Shown: positions 1-8,823 of the stretch, one piece after another
How positions within the stretch are numbered: the first letter of the stretch is position 1
Layout of the letters: the number at the start of each line of letters is the position of its first letter
Assembly: GCA_020404895.1 (NCBI GenBank)
Contig: JADBWK010000035.1
Span: 25,241-89,240 of the forward strand
DNA: 64,000 bases
Source of the DNA: Pseudanabaena sp. M085S1SP2A07QC
Lineage (GTDB): Bacteria; Cyanobacteriota; Cyanobacteriia; Pseudanabaenales; Pseudanabaenaceae
Direction: 5' to 3'
Position numbers and translations under genes: made by a program
The notes under the pieces: model-generated
The model's input: only the letters and a program-made list of their open reading frames with translations
Databases searched by the model: none
What the model was told of the DNA's origin: nothing

Positions 1-343
1 CCATCACGGCTCCAGATGATCTCAACTTTGCTGTAATTGTCGCTTCGTAGGGTGGGACAAAATTTTTCAGCATATTGGAGCCACAGGTGGTCGGCATTCC
101 CTTGACACACATATTGTCTTTCATGCCTAGAGGCACGCCTGCCAATGCGGGCAAGGTTTCACCAGCAGAGATCGCGGCATCGATGACTTTGGCTTGGGCG
201 ATCGCTACTTCGGGTGTAACTGTCACAAAACTATGTAATTTCGGCTCTAACCGATCAATGCGATCTAAAAACTCTTGAGCAATTTCGGTTGCTGATCGCT
301 CTTTATTGATTAAGGTTTGGCGAATTTGGGCGATCATTGTCAT
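1..343 (-). CDS. gatA: Glu-tRNA(Gln) amidotransferase subunit A, N-terminal part
   Basis: Only the first 114 codons are in the window. The reading frame starts at ATG 343 (a second ATG lies two codons in, at 337) and runs off the left edge. The translation ends in the amidase-signature N-terminal region: LAGVPLGMKDN (with the Lys of the Ser-cisSer-Lys triad), then KGMPTTCGSNML and NFVPPYEAT. GatA liberates ammonia from glutamine and passes it to GatB to convert Glu-tRNA(Gln) to Gln-tRNA(Gln), the route cyanobacteria use instead of a glutaminyl-tRNA synthetase. No partner gat gene is visible here. The catalytic serines lie outside the window, so activity cannot be judged, but the family assignment is firm. 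Confidence 0.9.
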   Translation of the reverse strand, partial: MTMIAQIRQTLINKERSATEIAQEFLDRIDRLEPKLHSFVTVTPEVAIAQAKVIDAAISAGETLPALAGVPLGMKDNMCVKGMPTTCGSNMLKNFVPPYEATITAKLRSSGAVM

Positions 344-377
344 AAACAAGCTGATGGGTTATTGGGCAGAATCCCAA

Positions 378-611
378 TTATAAAACCAAGCTACCGACTT
401 TTTGTGGTTTTGCATTAGTAACAGTTAGAGCAATCTGAGACCCAGATACTTCTACTGTGTCCTGAGAAATTAACCCTTCTATACTGTATCCATCTTCTTC
501 GCCTTCAGGCATTGAATAATGTTCAACAACTGTACCGATGCTCCCTCTTTTAAGGCTGAACTGAGGAATATCTTGGGTTAATTGAACTTGAGAAAATAAG
601 GGGATTACCAT
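378..611 (-). CDS. DUF4926 domain protein
   Basis: A 77-residue protein from ATG 611. An upstream ATG at 743 in the same frame would add 44 residues that do not look like the family. The body reads QVQLTQDIPQFSLKRGSIGTVVEHY and then an acidic YSMPEGEEDGYSIEG stretch, as in DUF4926 proteins: a small beta-rich fold of unknown function, often found beside small toxin-like partners. No such partner is next to it. Its 5' end overlaps a decayed reading frame on the other strand. No clear Shine-Dalgarno site is seen. Confidence 0.6.
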   Translation of the reverse strand: MVIPLFSQVQLTQDIPQFSLKRGSIGTVVEHYSMPEGEEDGYSIEGLISQDTVEVSGSQIALTVTNAKPQKVGSLVL

Positions 612-920
612 AATTTTTTTGCTTATGCAGGAAATAAGGTTACAAATTGAGTTGTTTGTTCGGTTACTATCCAAGACGATGGAGAGGAATTTTTTGCTGA
701 GCTTGAAAGCATCTGGAAAGAAGAGTGTAGTCCTGATCCACAAACCCCATCTTTTCTTCTATATGACTTAAGTACAAAGGAAGAGCATATTTTTAGACCT
801 GCGACAATGACCCTACTGGCAGCATTAACGATTAAGGCATTTAATGCCCATGTTAAAAAGGAACCTATTAAAAAACTTTTCTGGAAACCTACAGAAGGTT
901 TTCCACTTGTAGAAGCATAG
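612..920 (+). pseudogene. Remnant of a small unrecognised gene, in-frame stop, no start
   Basis: One forward frame ending at TAG 918-920 reads as sensible protein (QDDGEEFFAELESIW, then LLYDLSTKEEHIFRP, then KKLFWKPTEGFPLVEA). It is interrupted by TGA at 648-650, with protein-like sequence (YAGNKVTN) before it, and has no usable ATG, GTG or TTG near the front. I do not recognise the family. It looks like a gene that has lost its start and gained a stop. An alternative is a shorter gene starting at the internal ATG near 807. Confidence 0.4.
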
Positions 921-1050
921 TTTTTTAGATTTAACTCATAGCTTCGTACAGAAGTTGTCGCAAAAACAAATAATTTTCTGGACAAGTGCGGAGAAAGCAA
1001 ATACAATATATCCGCAAATTAAGGTACGTTCGCACCGCTTGGAGGTCATT

Positions 1051-1428
1051 ATTCCTGAACCGCTAACCCTGACTGTGAGTTTACGAGGCAGCCGCGAAGT
1101 CAAGGACACCTATCAATTGATCCGCCTCACAGGTCTTCTGGACGCTTTTTCGGAGCCAGCCTTTAAAAAGGTGATTGGCAAATGCGTCGAGGATGGACCG
1201 TTTAACGTGATTTTAGATTTGTCAACCATTGATTTTGTCGATAGCTCTGGACTTGGGGTTTTAGTGCAAATGGCAAAAAAAACTCAAACTTTGAGTGGCA
1301 CTCTCCAAATTATTACCAACGCTAGAGTTACGCAAACAGTCAAACTGGTTCGATTAGATCAGTTTCTGTCACTTCAGACATCAATTGGTGAGGCTCTTGC
1401 CAAGCTGGAGCAAATTAAAAAAGACTAA
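1051..1428 (+). CDS. STAS-domain anti-sigma factor antagonist
   Basis: A single STAS domain of the SpoIIAA/RsbV kind. The phosphorylatable serine motif is visible (DFVDSSGLGVL), and the strand-helix pattern spans the whole protein. Such proteins bind and release anti-sigma kinases according to serine phosphorylation. The start is uncertain. The frame is open from TTG 955 but that start has no ribosome site. A good GGAGG (1041-1045) sits just ahead of two ATT codons at 1048 and 1051, and the first conventional start after it is GTG 1075, which has no Shine-Dalgarno. I chose ATT 1051 as an inference. No partner anti-sigma kinase is adjacent. Confidence 0.75.
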   Translation: MPEPLTLTVSLRGSREVKDTYQLIRLTGLLDAFSEPAFKKVIGKCVEDGPFNVILDLSTIDFVDSSGLGVLVQMAKKTQTLSGTLQIITNARVTQTVKLVRLDQFLSLQTSIGEALAKLEQIKKD

Positions 1429-1705
1429 GTTAAAAGTCAGTAAGCTAAGCAAATAAGTCAATATCTTGATCAAGATCAACAAGTGTAGGCACTCAATTTT
1501 AACTTGATGGTATTTTGCATTATCTAAAGATGAAGAAAGTTTAGGGGGCAAATTTTCTAAACTTGATTGTAGTCATCAAAGCAAAATTGATCACTTAGTA
1601 ATGACCTTGATATAGAGCAAATCACTTTTGCTATTTTTTACAAAATATTTGTTTGTTTAGAGAACCTGTTTAGATTTTGAACTACAGCAGTTTTAGGGTA
1701 AATGA

Positions 1706-1763
1706 ACCACAATAAAATTTGGGAAGGTGTTGCAAAGCAGCACTTTCCCAAATTTATTGTGGT
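1706..1763. repeat. Near-perfect palindrome, 58 bp
   Basis: The arms begin ACCACAATAAA and end TTTATTGTGGT with few mismatches. The apex is GC-AAA-GC. It is too long and lacks a terminal T-run, so it is not a textbook terminator. Confidence 0.8.
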
Positions 1764-1818
1764 GGGTTTGAGCGGACAGTATTGTGTAGTAATAAAAAAG
1801 ATAGCTAGAATTGCAAAG

Positions 1819-1869
1819 CTAAAACCTGTAAAGTTGCGCCCCTACTGGGAGCAACTTTACAGGTTTTAG
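1819..1869. repeat. Perfect 19-bp-arm palindrome
   Basis: The arms CTAAAACCTGTAAAGTTGC and the reverse complement flank a 13-nt loop. No T-run follows. Confidence 0.8.
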
Positions 1870-1920
1870 TAATTTATTTTGCTTACTCCCTTCCCACCAA
1901 AGAAATAGCCATATAAAACC

Positions 1921-1964
1921 AAGAATTAGCGTTGCGGCGCTTCGCGCCGCAACGTCTAATTCTT
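1921..1964. repeat. GC-rich palindrome with GC-TTC-GC apex
   Basis: The arms AAGAATTAG and GTTGCGGCGC meet their complements, with one base of asymmetry, around the apex TTC. Confidence 0.8.
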
Positions 1965-2086
1965 CACTGGGATGGGAGTAAGTACTTAACACCAATAGTT
2001 ATGACACTTGTTTTAGTGGCAATAACTAAAACCTATTCTCAGTAATTGGAAGTCCTGCTATGATATTTCTAAGGCAAAATTTATAC

Positions 2087-2121
2087 ACATTGATGGGCAA
2101 GCTACGCTTGCCCATCAATGT
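2087..2121. repeat. Perfect 16-bp-arm palindrome
   Basis: The arm ACATTGATGGGCAAGC, a 3-nt loop TAC, then the exact reverse complement. Confidence 0.85.
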
Positions 2122-2222
2122 CTGAAGTAAATGTAAATATTAAATATCTGATAAATACCTAAACATTTTGTCCAAGCCCAAACGAAAGTAATCAAATTAT
2201 TTTGTAATGGCATTATCCTGTA

Positions 2223-2618
2223 ATGTCTCTTAGCCCAATCGTTGAAAATATCGCTGGGATCCCAGCCTCTGCTCTAGCCTATATTGGCGATGCTGTGTAT
2301 GAAATGCAAATGCGGTTGCATTATTTACTGCCGCCACGCACAGCCAAACAGTATCACCAGCTTGTAGTTAGTCAAGTTAGAGCCGAGCAACAAGCAAAAC
2401 TTCTCGAAAAACTTGATCTCACAGATTTTGAGTCCGATCTAGTAAGACGCGGACGCAATGCTGCGGGATCTGCTCCACGTAAAGTTGATCCCAAGATTTA
2501 CCAAAGTGCTACAGGATTTGAAGCTTTGATTGGTTATCTTTACTTAACCGATCGCGATCGCCTTGACCAAATTTTCATTCAGCTACTTAGCCACATCGAT
2601 ACCCCAGCGCCGCCATGA
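2223..2618 (+). CDS. mrnC: Mini-ribonuclease III
   Basis: A 131-residue RNase III catalytic domain with no double-stranded-RNA-binding domain, the Mini-III architecture. The two acidic motifs are present: AYIGDAVYE near residue 20 and GFEALIGYLYL near residue 100. The basic patch RRGRNA lies between them. Mini-III matures 23S rRNA ends in several bacteria and is common in cyanobacteria. The TGA stop overlaps the ATG of rlmB by 4 nt (ATGA), so the two rRNA-processing genes are probably co-translated. ATG 2223 is the only sensible start. Confidence 0.92.
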   Translation: MSLSPIVENIAGIPASALAYIGDAVYEMQMRLHYLLPPRTAKQYHQLVVSQVRAEQQAKLLEKLDLTDFESDLVRRGRNAAGSAPRKVDPKIYQSATGFEALIGYLYLTDRDRLDQIFIQLLSHIDTPAPP

Positions 2619-4156
2619 CAACGCAACCTAGACTAAAATCCAAATCCGACAAGAATTCCGAGAGAGACGGAGATCGAAATTACGAGAAACGCTCCGACAA
2701 GTCTTTTGATAAATATTCAGACAAACGTTCTGATAATCGCTCGGATAGCCGATCTGATCGCAACACTGGTAAATATACAGATAAACGCACTGACAATCGT
2801 ACTGATACCCGCTCTGATAGTCGTCCAGAGAGAAGTACTGACCGATCCTTTGACAAACCATACAAATCTGATAAGCCTTACAAGTCATCAGATAGAAATT
2901 TTGAGAAGCGCTCTGACAGTCGTACTGACTCTAAATATTCAGGAAAATCAGACAAATACTCAGATCGTCGTCCTGAGAAAAGTTTTGACAAGCCATTTGA
3001 GAAGCGTACTGAATCATTTGCTGAGCCAAGATTTGAGCGCAAGTTTGACAAACCCATCGGCGATAAAAAGTTTGGTGACAAATTCGCTGACAAGAAATTT
3101 GGCGATAAAAAGTTTGGTGACAAGAAGTTCGGCGATAAGAAATTTGGCGACAAGAAATTCGGCGACAAGAAGTTTGAACGGAGCGATCGCCCTGAGAGAG
3201 CTGATCGGGGAGCTGATCGTAATTTTGGCGATCGGGATTTCGGAGATCGTAAATTTGATCGTGATCGTAATTTTGGCGATCGCGATCGTACCGCTATTCC
3301 TAATTTTGAACGCCGCTCTCTGCCCCCAGTCTCGCGAAACGTTGATCCCGATGGCGAACTAGGAATTACCGCGCCAGTTCATAATCCTGAAAATCCTGAC
3401 ATCGTTTATGGTCGCCATGCAGTTGAGGCAGTACTAAATAGCGATCGTAGTATTAATCGCGTATGGGTAACAGCCCGAATGCGCTATGCTCCAGACTTCT
3501 TACCATTGATTAACGAGGCTAAGACGGCAGGAGCAGTGGTCGATGAAGTTGACAATACAAGACTTGATCGCATCACTGACAATGGCAGGCATCAAGGCAT
3601 CGCTGTTCAGGTTTCTGCTTATGAATATGCTGACCTAGATGAATTAATTGCCAGTGCTAAGGCAAAATCGGCACAGCCAGTAATTGTCATTGCTGACGGA
3701 ATTACCGATCCCCATAATTTGGGGGCGATCATTCGCAGTGCTGCTGCTCTTGGAGCACATGCTTTAGTTATCCCTCAACGTCGTGCAGCAGGAATTACTG
3801 CTACAGTAGCCAAAGTTGCCGCAGGCACATTAGAAATTCTGCCAGTCGCCCGCGTTGTTAATCTCAATCGAGCTCTTGAGAAAATCAAGGAAGCAGGTTT
3901 CTGGGTTTATGGAACTATGGCAGGTGCAAGTGAAGCAATTCACAAAGTCAAATTCTCTGGCGCGATCGCCTTGGTAATCGGCGCAGAAGATGAAGGTCTA
4001 AGTCTATCAGTCCAAAAAAATTGTGACTTCCTCGTTTCTATTCCTTTAGAAGGAAAAGTAGAAAGCTTAAATGCATCAGTTGCGACAGGAATGGCGCTGT
4101 ACGAGATTTTTAGACAACGTTGGGTTAATACGTTAAACCTGAACAATTTGTCTTGA
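2615..4156 (+). CDS. rlmB: 23S rRNA (guanosine-2'-O)-methyltransferase RlmB with long charged N-terminal tail
   Basis: The C-terminal half is a SpoU/TrmH methyltransferase: substrate-binding domain from IVYGRHAVEAVL, then the three knot motifs DPHNLGAIIR, IGAEDEGL and NASVATGM. It methylates the peptidyl-transferase loop of 23S rRNA. The first ~235 residues are extremely charged and low-complexity: degenerate SDxRSDKR-type repeats, then about seven consecutive DKKFG units (bases 3060-3175) and DRNFGDRD units. Usual RlmB proteins are about 250-300 residues, so this one is nearly twice that. The tail may bind RNA (inference). Translation is coupled to mrnC by a 4-nt overlap. Confidence 0.92.
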   Translation: MTTQPRLKSKSDKNSERDGDRNYEKRSDKSFDKYSDKRSDNRSDSRSDRNTGKYTDKRTDNRTDTRSDSRPERSTDRSFDKPYKSDKPYKSSDRNFEKRSDSRTDSKYSGKSDKYSDRRPEKSFDKPFEKRTESFAEPRFERKFDKPIGDKKFGDKFADKKFGDKKFGDKKFGDKKFGDKKFGDKKFERSDRPERADRGADRNFGDRDFGDRKFDRDRNFGDRDRTAIPNFERRSLPPVSRNVDPDGELGITAPVHNPENPDIVYGRHAVEAVLNSDRSINRVWVTARMRYAPDFLPLINEAKTAGAVVDEVDNTRLDRITDNGRHQGIAVQVSAYEYADLDELIASAKAKSAQPVIVIADGITDPHNLGAIIRSAAALGAHALVIPQRRAAGITATVAKVAAGTLEILPVARVVNLNRALEKIKEAGFWVYGTMAGASEAIHKVKFSGAIALVIGAEDEGLSLSVQKNCDFLVSIPLEGKVESLNASVATGMALYEIFRQRWVNTLNLNNLS

Positions 4157-4250
4157 AGTCATGTTTTAAGTTATATAAAGATATAGAAAGAAGACTTTAA
4201 CTTTAAAGTCTTCACATTTACCTAAACCATTCACTTTAACTACGAAAATC

Positions 4251-4547
4251 ATGGGTGGTAACTTGTTTAAGAACATTTTTACATCAATTCTCGAAACTGT
4301 TGGGTTAGCTGTGTGGATCGAAATTGTTACCGATTCACCACGTTGCACATACTACTTTGGTCCTTTTATGAGTGAGTCTGAAGCTCACGCTGCAAAAACT
4401 GGTTATATCGAAGATCTAGAAACTGAAGGTACTAAGGGGCTTTCTGTAATGGTTAAGCGGTGTAAACCTGAAAAGCTGACCATTTATGATGATTCACTGG
4501 ATTTTAAGCTTGACCGTTTTTTTGCATTTAGCGGTCAGACTCTGTAA
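4251..4547 (+). CDS. DUF1816 domain protein
   Basis: A 98-residue protein with the cyanobacterial DUF1816 pattern: AVWIEIVTDSPRCTYYFGPF, then SEAHAAKTGYIEDLETEG and a basic segment (VMVKRCKPEKLTI). The family is restricted mainly to cyanobacteria and its function is not established. It is monocistronic, with its own terminator just downstream. ATG 4251 is the first start of the frame. Confidence 0.85.
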   Translation: MGGNLFKNIFTSILETVGLAVWIEIVTDSPRCTYYFGPFMSESEAHAAKTGYIEDLETEGTKGLSVMVKRCKPEKLTIYDDSLDFKLDRFFAFSGQTL

Positions 4548-4567
4548 TCACTAAACTGATTAATTAA

Positions 4568-4596
4568 TTAAGGGGCTGAAGCCCCTAATTTTTTAT
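4568..4596 (+). terminator. Intrinsic terminator after the DUF1816 gene
   Basis: The stem AGGGGC / GCCCCT with loop TGAA is followed by AATTTTTTAT. Confidence 0.8.
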
Positions 4597-4665
4597 GAGA
4601 TAAATGCATAATAAATATCTAGTGAGAGATTTATTGTTTTTTCAAGAGACTATTTAAGCGAACAT

Positions 4666-5316
4666 ATGTTATTTGGACTTGGTAAAAAGTTAACTCTTCC
4701 CACAGCATCAGATGCTCTTGTGGGAAGATCTTCGGCAATTCCTACTGCATCACATCATTTTGTAAATGGTAATGCGCTGAAACCTCCTTTCCCTGAAGGT
4801 ATGGAAACTGCTGTTTTTGGTTTAGGATGCTTTTGGGGAGCGGAACGTAAGTTTTGGCAGCAAAAAGGTATTTATGTTACCGCTGTCGGCTATGCCGCAG
4901 GCTTAACGCCTAATCCGACTTATGAAGAAGTTTGTTCGGGTAGGACTGGTCATAATGAGGTTGTGCTAGTTGTGTACGATCCCAAAGCAATAAGTTATTC
5001 AGATTTACTCAAGGTTTTTTGGGAATCTCATAACCCCACCCAAGGAATGCAACAGGGCAATGATAAAGGAACCCAGTATCGTTCAGGCATATATGTGTAC
5101 AACGATGCCCAAAGAAAACTCGCTGAGGATTCGCGGGAAGTTTATCAGGATGCTCTTAAGGCTTCAGGGATGAAGCAGGGCATTACGACGGAAATTCGTG
5201 ATGCTGATGAGTTTTATTACGCTGAGGGCTACCATCAGCAATATCTCGCCAAGAACCCTGGTGGTTATTGTGGGCTAGGCGGTACAAATGTTTGTTATCC
5301 CCCTGTAGCAGTTTAA
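4666..5316 (+). CDS. msrA: Peptide-methionine (S)-S-oxide reductase
   Basis: MsrA reduces the S-epimer of methionine sulfoxide in oxidised proteins. The nucleophile motif GLGCFWGAE lies near residue 55. It is followed by [25 protein letters not shown], and the C-terminal [12 protein letters not shown] supplies the resolving cysteines. The N-terminal extension of about 45 residues before the catalytic core is usual in cyanobacterial copies and does not look like a signal peptide. At 216 residues the length fits. A hairpin terminator follows. Confidence 0.95.
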   Translation: MLFGLGKKLTLPTASDALVGRSSAIPTASHHFVNGNALKPPFPEGMETAVFGLGCFWGAERKFWQQKGIYVTAVGYAAGLTPNPTYEEVCSGRTGHNEVVLVVYDPKAISYSDLLKVFWESHNPTQGMQQGNDKGTQYRSGIYVYNDAQRKLAEDSREVYQDALKASGMKQGITTEIRDADEFYYAEGYHQQYLAKNPGGYCGLGGTNVCYPPVAV

Positions 5317-5324
5317 AAAATAAA

Positions 5325-5372
5325 TTAAAAAATAAAAATGCAGCGCGAAGCGCTGCATTTTTATTTTTTAAT
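5325..5372. terminator. Bidirectional terminator between msrA and the convergent glycosyltransferase gene
   Basis: A/T-rich outer arms surround the stem TGCAGCGC-GAA-GCGCTGCA, giving a T-run in both directions between two convergent genes. Confidence 0.8.
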
Positions 5373-5390
5373 TTAGGCGGCTCTGCCGAC

Positions 5391-6668
5391 TCAATTATTC
5401 TCTATAGCATTAATCACTATTGCGGCTAGTTTACTCGCTGCTCCTACTTCTCCACATACAGCTTTTAGGCGATCGCGCATTTTGCTAAGTTCATCTGGGC
5501 GATCGAGATAAGACAAAATTTCTGTAGCAACTTGAGTCGGTATGAGCTTTCCCCAAAGCTCTGGCACGATCGCTTCACCAGCCCAAATATTCGGCCAAGC
5601 TAATAACTGACCTCTTTTTTGAATTTGTGAAATTAGCACTGCGTTAATTAAAGTGCCTAAACCCTTACCTAAAAGTGGTGCAGATGCAATTAGACCTAGC
5701 AATCCATCCCATCCCACTTTGGTGTCCGCAAAATTGGTAGGCAAAAGAACTAGCATAGGTTGATTGAGAGCTGCTAGCTCCGCAGTATTAGCACCGACAG
5801 TGGTAATGCAGAGTTGGCTGCTTTTGATGAAGTTATGGGCGGGGAATTCGCGATGGATCTTAATGATAGTCCCTTTGGCAGTTACTAAATTTCCATCAAA
5901 TATATTGGCTGTCGCCCCATCACTATCGGCAGTAGGAAAGCTAATTTGAGTGTATTGAGCTAAGGTTTCGGGGGTAGTCGTTGGGGCAAGGATGATTGCT
6001 AATTCCAAATCAGGGCGTTTTTGATGGAGAATATCAGCGATCGCAACAACTAGAGGTGCTCCGACCTGTAGTTTATGTCCTTTGGAACCAGGCATAAAGC
6101 AAATTCTATTAGCAGGTAATGAGTTGCTCAATGTCTCTTCTTGATTTGATTGATCAATCATCAAATCCCCAATTATTGTTGCTTTAGCTCGAAATTCTGT
6201 TGGGATCTTATCGAAAACTGCCTGATTGCGTACTGCGAACAAATCTACCCAGCGACACCATCGGGCTTCCCATTCTGCATAAATCAAAGTTTTGTAACCA
6301 AGGCGCTTGGCGATCGCGATCGCGAAAAACTGATCTCCACCCAAAAAAACTACGATCCCTTGTTTTGCCCATTCCCAGTTAGGGGTTCTGCCCCACAATA
6401 AAAAATCAAAAAACTGCTCCTGTGACAATACCCGATCTACATTCGGAAAACTTTGGGCAAGTTGGGCTTCCCGTCCACTGGCATTTTGGCATGGTGAGAG
6501 GGAGATCGAGATGCGTGTTTTTTGAAAATTAGTTAAGTCTGGCTGCGATCGCTGTGCTATGTCTAAGGCTTTAAGAAAGGGAAATACCCATGTCGTTAAC
6601 TCCCCAGGAGCATTCGACAGAATTAAAATATCTGTGCAAATATCCTTAGTCTCAGGAATGTTAGCCAT
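5391..6668 (-). CDS. Lipid-A-disaccharide synthase-related glycosyltransferase
   Basis: A protein of about 425 residues related to LpxB but distinct from it; the cyanobacterial family is annotated as lipid-A-disaccharide synthase-related. It has two Rossmann-like halves: ILILSNAPGELTTWVFPFL at the front, FMPGSKGHKL in the middle and ITTVGANTAELAALNQPMLVLLPT towards the end. The true lpxB is 5 kb away, so this is a paralogue whose acceptor is unknown. ATG 6683 would add five residues but lies inside a palindrome, so I prefer ATG 6668. Codon usage and HIP1 content match the neighbours. Confidence 0.8.
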   Translation of the reverse strand: MANIPETKDICTDILILSNAPGELTTWVFPFLKALDIAQRSQPDLTNFQKTRISISLSPCQNASGREAQLAQSFPNVDRVLSQEQFFDFLLWGRTPNWEWAKQGIVVFLGGDQFFAIAIAKRLGYKTLIYAEWEARWCRWVDLFAVRNQAVFDKIPTEFRAKATIIGDLMIDQSNQEETLSNSLPANRICFMPGSKGHKLQVGAPLVVAIADILHQKRPDLELAIILAPTTTPETLAQYTQISFPTADSDGATANIFDGNLVTAKGTIIKIHREFPAHNFIKSSQLCITTVGANTAELAALNQPMLVLLPTNFADTKVGWDGLLGLIASAPLLGKGLGTLINAVLISQIQKRGQLLAWPNIWAGEAIVPELWGKLIPTQVATEILSYLDRPDELSKMRDRLKAVCGEVGAASKLAAIVINAIENN

Positions 6669-6675
6669 TGTCAGT

Positions 6676-6728
6676 AAACCCATAAAGTAGAGACAGCAAG
6701 TTTCTCGCTGTCTCTACTTTATGGGTTT
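6676..6728. repeat. Perfect palindrome at the start of the LpxB-like gene
   Basis: The arms AAACCCATAAAGTAGAGACAGC pair exactly around a 9-nt loop. It overlaps the alternative ATG 6683. Confidence 0.85.
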
Positions 6729-6759
6729 GAGTAGCTATGCACAATGAAATATAAAAAAT

Positions 6760-6798
6760 AAAATCCGTACTGCCCACTACGTGGGCAGTACGGATTTT
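6760..6798. repeat. Perfect 18-bp-arm palindrome
   Basis: The arms AAAATCCGTACTGCCCAC pair around the loop TAC, in the divergent gap before btpA. Confidence 0.85.
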
Positions 6799-6949
6799 GC
6801 CTCTGGGTTTTTAATTGGACTGAGGTACTTACTTGCCAGAAATTGAAATGACGAGATCGAATTCACGATAAAATTATGCACTCATAATCAAGTTAAATTA
6901 AAAGCTAGTCACTCAGCTTTTTACTCAAATTTTTATAAACGTCACGCAT

Positions 6950-7816
6950 GTGGATTTAAGTAGTTTATTTGATACGCCAAAGCCCGTTATTGGGGTCATC
7001 CATCTTTTGCCGTTGCCTACTTCGCCGCGTTGGGGGAGCAGCCTTAAAGAGGTCATTGATCGTGCTGAGCAGGAAGCTACAGCACTTGCCGCAGGTGGTG
7101 TACATGGAATTATCGTAGAAAATTTTTTTGATGCTCCGTTTACGAAAGATCGCGTTGATCCTGCGGTAGTGAGTTCCATGAGCCTAGTTGTCCATCGCGT
7201 CAAGCAGATGGTTGGCGTTCCTGTAGGCATCAATGTCTTAAGGAATGATGGTCATAGTGCCTTAGCGATCGCTTCCTGTGTTGGGGCTAAGTTTATTCGG
7301 GTCAATGTCCTGATGGGCGTAATGGCAACTGATCAAGGCATTATCGAAGGTGATGCTTACAAACTTTTGCGCTATCGCCGTGAACTTGGCTCAGATGTAA
7401 AAATCTTTGCTGATGTTTTGGTGAAGCATGCTCAACCCATTTCCGTTCCGCAGATTTCCGCAGCAGTCCACGATACGATTCATCGAGGACTTGCCGATGC
7501 GGTGATCTTGTCTGGATGGGCAACGGGACATCCGCCGACATCAGAAGATCTTAAGGAAGCAAAAATTGCTTGTGGTGATACTCCTCTATTTGTTGGCTCT
7601 GGAGCAACATGGGATAATGTATCGCAGTTGATGGAATATGCTGACGGTGTAATTGTCTCTAGCTCACTCAAACGTAATGGTCAGATCCAGCAGGCGATCG
7701 ATCCGATCAGGGTTAGCCGATTTGTCGATGCGGTACGGTTAGATATTGCCAATAAAAAAAATAAACATATTGCCGAAGAGCAAATATTGCGATCGCCGCC
7801 GATATCGATTGGATAA
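6950..7816 (+). CDS. btpA: BtpA family protein (photosystem I biogenesis)
   Basis: A 288-residue TIM-barrel-like protein of the BtpA/SgcQ family. The N-terminal KPVIGVIHLLPLPTSPRWG, the VHGIIVENFFDAPF segment and GINVLRNDGHSALAIA are family hallmarks, as is the C-terminal FVGSGATWDN. In Synechocystis, BtpA is a thylakoid-associated factor needed to stabilise the photosystem I reaction-centre proteins at low temperature. The frame opens with GTG 6950; the ATG two bases earlier is out of frame and closes at once. It appears to be transcribed alone. Confidence 0.88.
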   Translation: MDLSSLFDTPKPVIGVIHLLPLPTSPRWGSSLKEVIDRAEQEATALAAGGVHGIIVENFFDAPFTKDRVDPAVVSSMSLVVHRVKQMVGVPVGINVLRNDGHSALAIASCVGAKFIRVNVLMGVMATDQGIIEGDAYKLLRYRRELGSDVKIFADVLVKHAQPISVPQISAAVHDTIHRGLADAVILSGWATGHPPTSEDLKEAKIACGDTPLFVGSGATWDNVSQLMEYADGVIVSSSLKRNGQIQQAIDPIRVSRFVDAVRLDIANKKNKHIAEEQILRSPPISIG

Positions 7817-7886
7817 AATCTATAAAATAAAAACTAGATGCGCATAACACCTCTCGTTACAAATCTATTTAGTAGGCAGGTACAAA

Positions 7887-8786
7887 TTGTCAGGAACAGC
7901 TACAAGAAAACGATCTGAGCCTTGGTTGCATCGGTGGTCGCGCCCTGCGATCGTCGTTTTGTCTCTATTTGGCTTTTCTCTGGTAACTTATTTGACTGTA
8001 ACTCACTTTTTTGGGCAAAAAATCGCACTCTGCGATGTCCAAGGCAGTGGCTGTGACTTAGTGCTAAGTAGTGAATACGCCAAGATTTTTGGTATTCCTC
8101 TGACAATTTTTGGTGGTTTGGGCTATCTCACCATAGGATTCTTGGCGGGATTGCCCTTGATTCTCAAGAAAGATGATCCTAAGGATCAAGCGCAAATCAA
8201 GGAAGTAGCAAATTTCTTGCTATTTATGGTGTCCTCGTCAACTTTTGTCTTTAGTGGCTACCTGATGTATCTACTAGCATCGGGACAGATTGGGGGACAG
8301 CCTCAGGTGTGTCTCTATTGCATATCTTCCGCTGTGACCATGACGACAATTTGGTTACTCACAGTATTTGGTAATGCTTGGAAAGATGTGGGCAATCTCT
8401 TCTTCACAGGTGCGATTGTAGCGATCGTGACGCTAACGGGAACTTTAGTTGTTTATGGTAGCCAAGGTAAACTCGCAGCTCAGAGTAATTCGTTTGCAGG
8501 ACGATTAGCCCAGCATTTAACTGCAACTAATGCCAAGATGTACGGAGCATATTGGTGTCCGCATTGTATAGACCAGAAGAACAAGTTTGGCGAAGCTCAA
8601 AAGTTAGTTCCCTATGTCGAATGTGCCCCTAATGCTCCTAATGGGGTAAAGTCACAAACTGCATTGTGTGAACAAAAAGGGATTAAGGGATTTCCTACTT
8701 GGGAGATCAATGGCAAAATGCTTTCAGGCGAGCGTACTTTAGATGAATTAGCAAATGAGTCGGGCTATACAGGCGATCGCAAATAA
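7887..8786 (+). CDS. Vitamin K epoxide reductase-thioredoxin fusion
   Basis: A 299-residue membrane protein that oxidises cysteines in the lumen/periplasm using quinone as electron acceptor. The N-terminal half has four to five membrane helices with the loop pair CDVQGSGC and the active CLYC motif. The C-terminal soluble domain is thioredoxin-like (YWCPHC near residue 225, then KGFPTWEINGK). This is the classic cyanobacterial VKOR homologue layout. The start is TTG 7887, supported by GGCAGG about 7 nt upstream. Confidence 0.92.
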   Translation: MSGTATRKRSEPWLHRWSRPAIVVLSLFGFSLVTYLTVTHFFGQKIALCDVQGSGCDLVLSSEYAKIFGIPLTIFGGLGYLTIGFLAGLPLILKKDDPKDQAQIKEVANFLLFMVSSSTFVFSGYLMYLLASGQIGGQPQVCLYCISSAVTMTTIWLLTVFGNAWKDVGNLFFTGAIVAIVTLTGTLVVYGSQGKLAAQSNSFAGRLAQHLTATNAKMYGAYWCPHCIDQKNKFGEAQKLVPYVECAPNAPNGVKSQTALCEQKGIKGFPTWEINGKMLSGERTLDELANESGYTGDRK

Positions 8787-8790
8787 TCTC

Positions 8791-8823
8791 AAAAAAAGAG
8801 AGCGCTTAGCGCTCTCTTTTTTT
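8791..8823. terminator. Bidirectional terminator
   Basis: The stem AGAGAGCGC-TTA-GCGCTCTCT is flanked by an A-run and a T-run, between convergent genes. Confidence 0.85.

Larger units (their letters stand above)
1429..2222. other. Long gene-free stretch with four different palindromes
   Basis: About 800 bases without a credible reading frame. The right half carries four separate long inverted repeats (listed individually). The left half is AT-rich and I see nothing in it. The gap separates the STAS gene from mrnC. Confidence 0.7.

Noticed and set aside
623..1006. 127-residue minus-strand frame over the 618-920 remnant
   Set aside because: It is antisense to better protein-like sequence and has no recognisable features.
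2628..3362. Several long open frames on both strands over the rlmB 5' region
   Set aside because: They are produced by the low-complexity DK/SD/FG repeats of the real frame; translations are repetitive and have no family resemblance.
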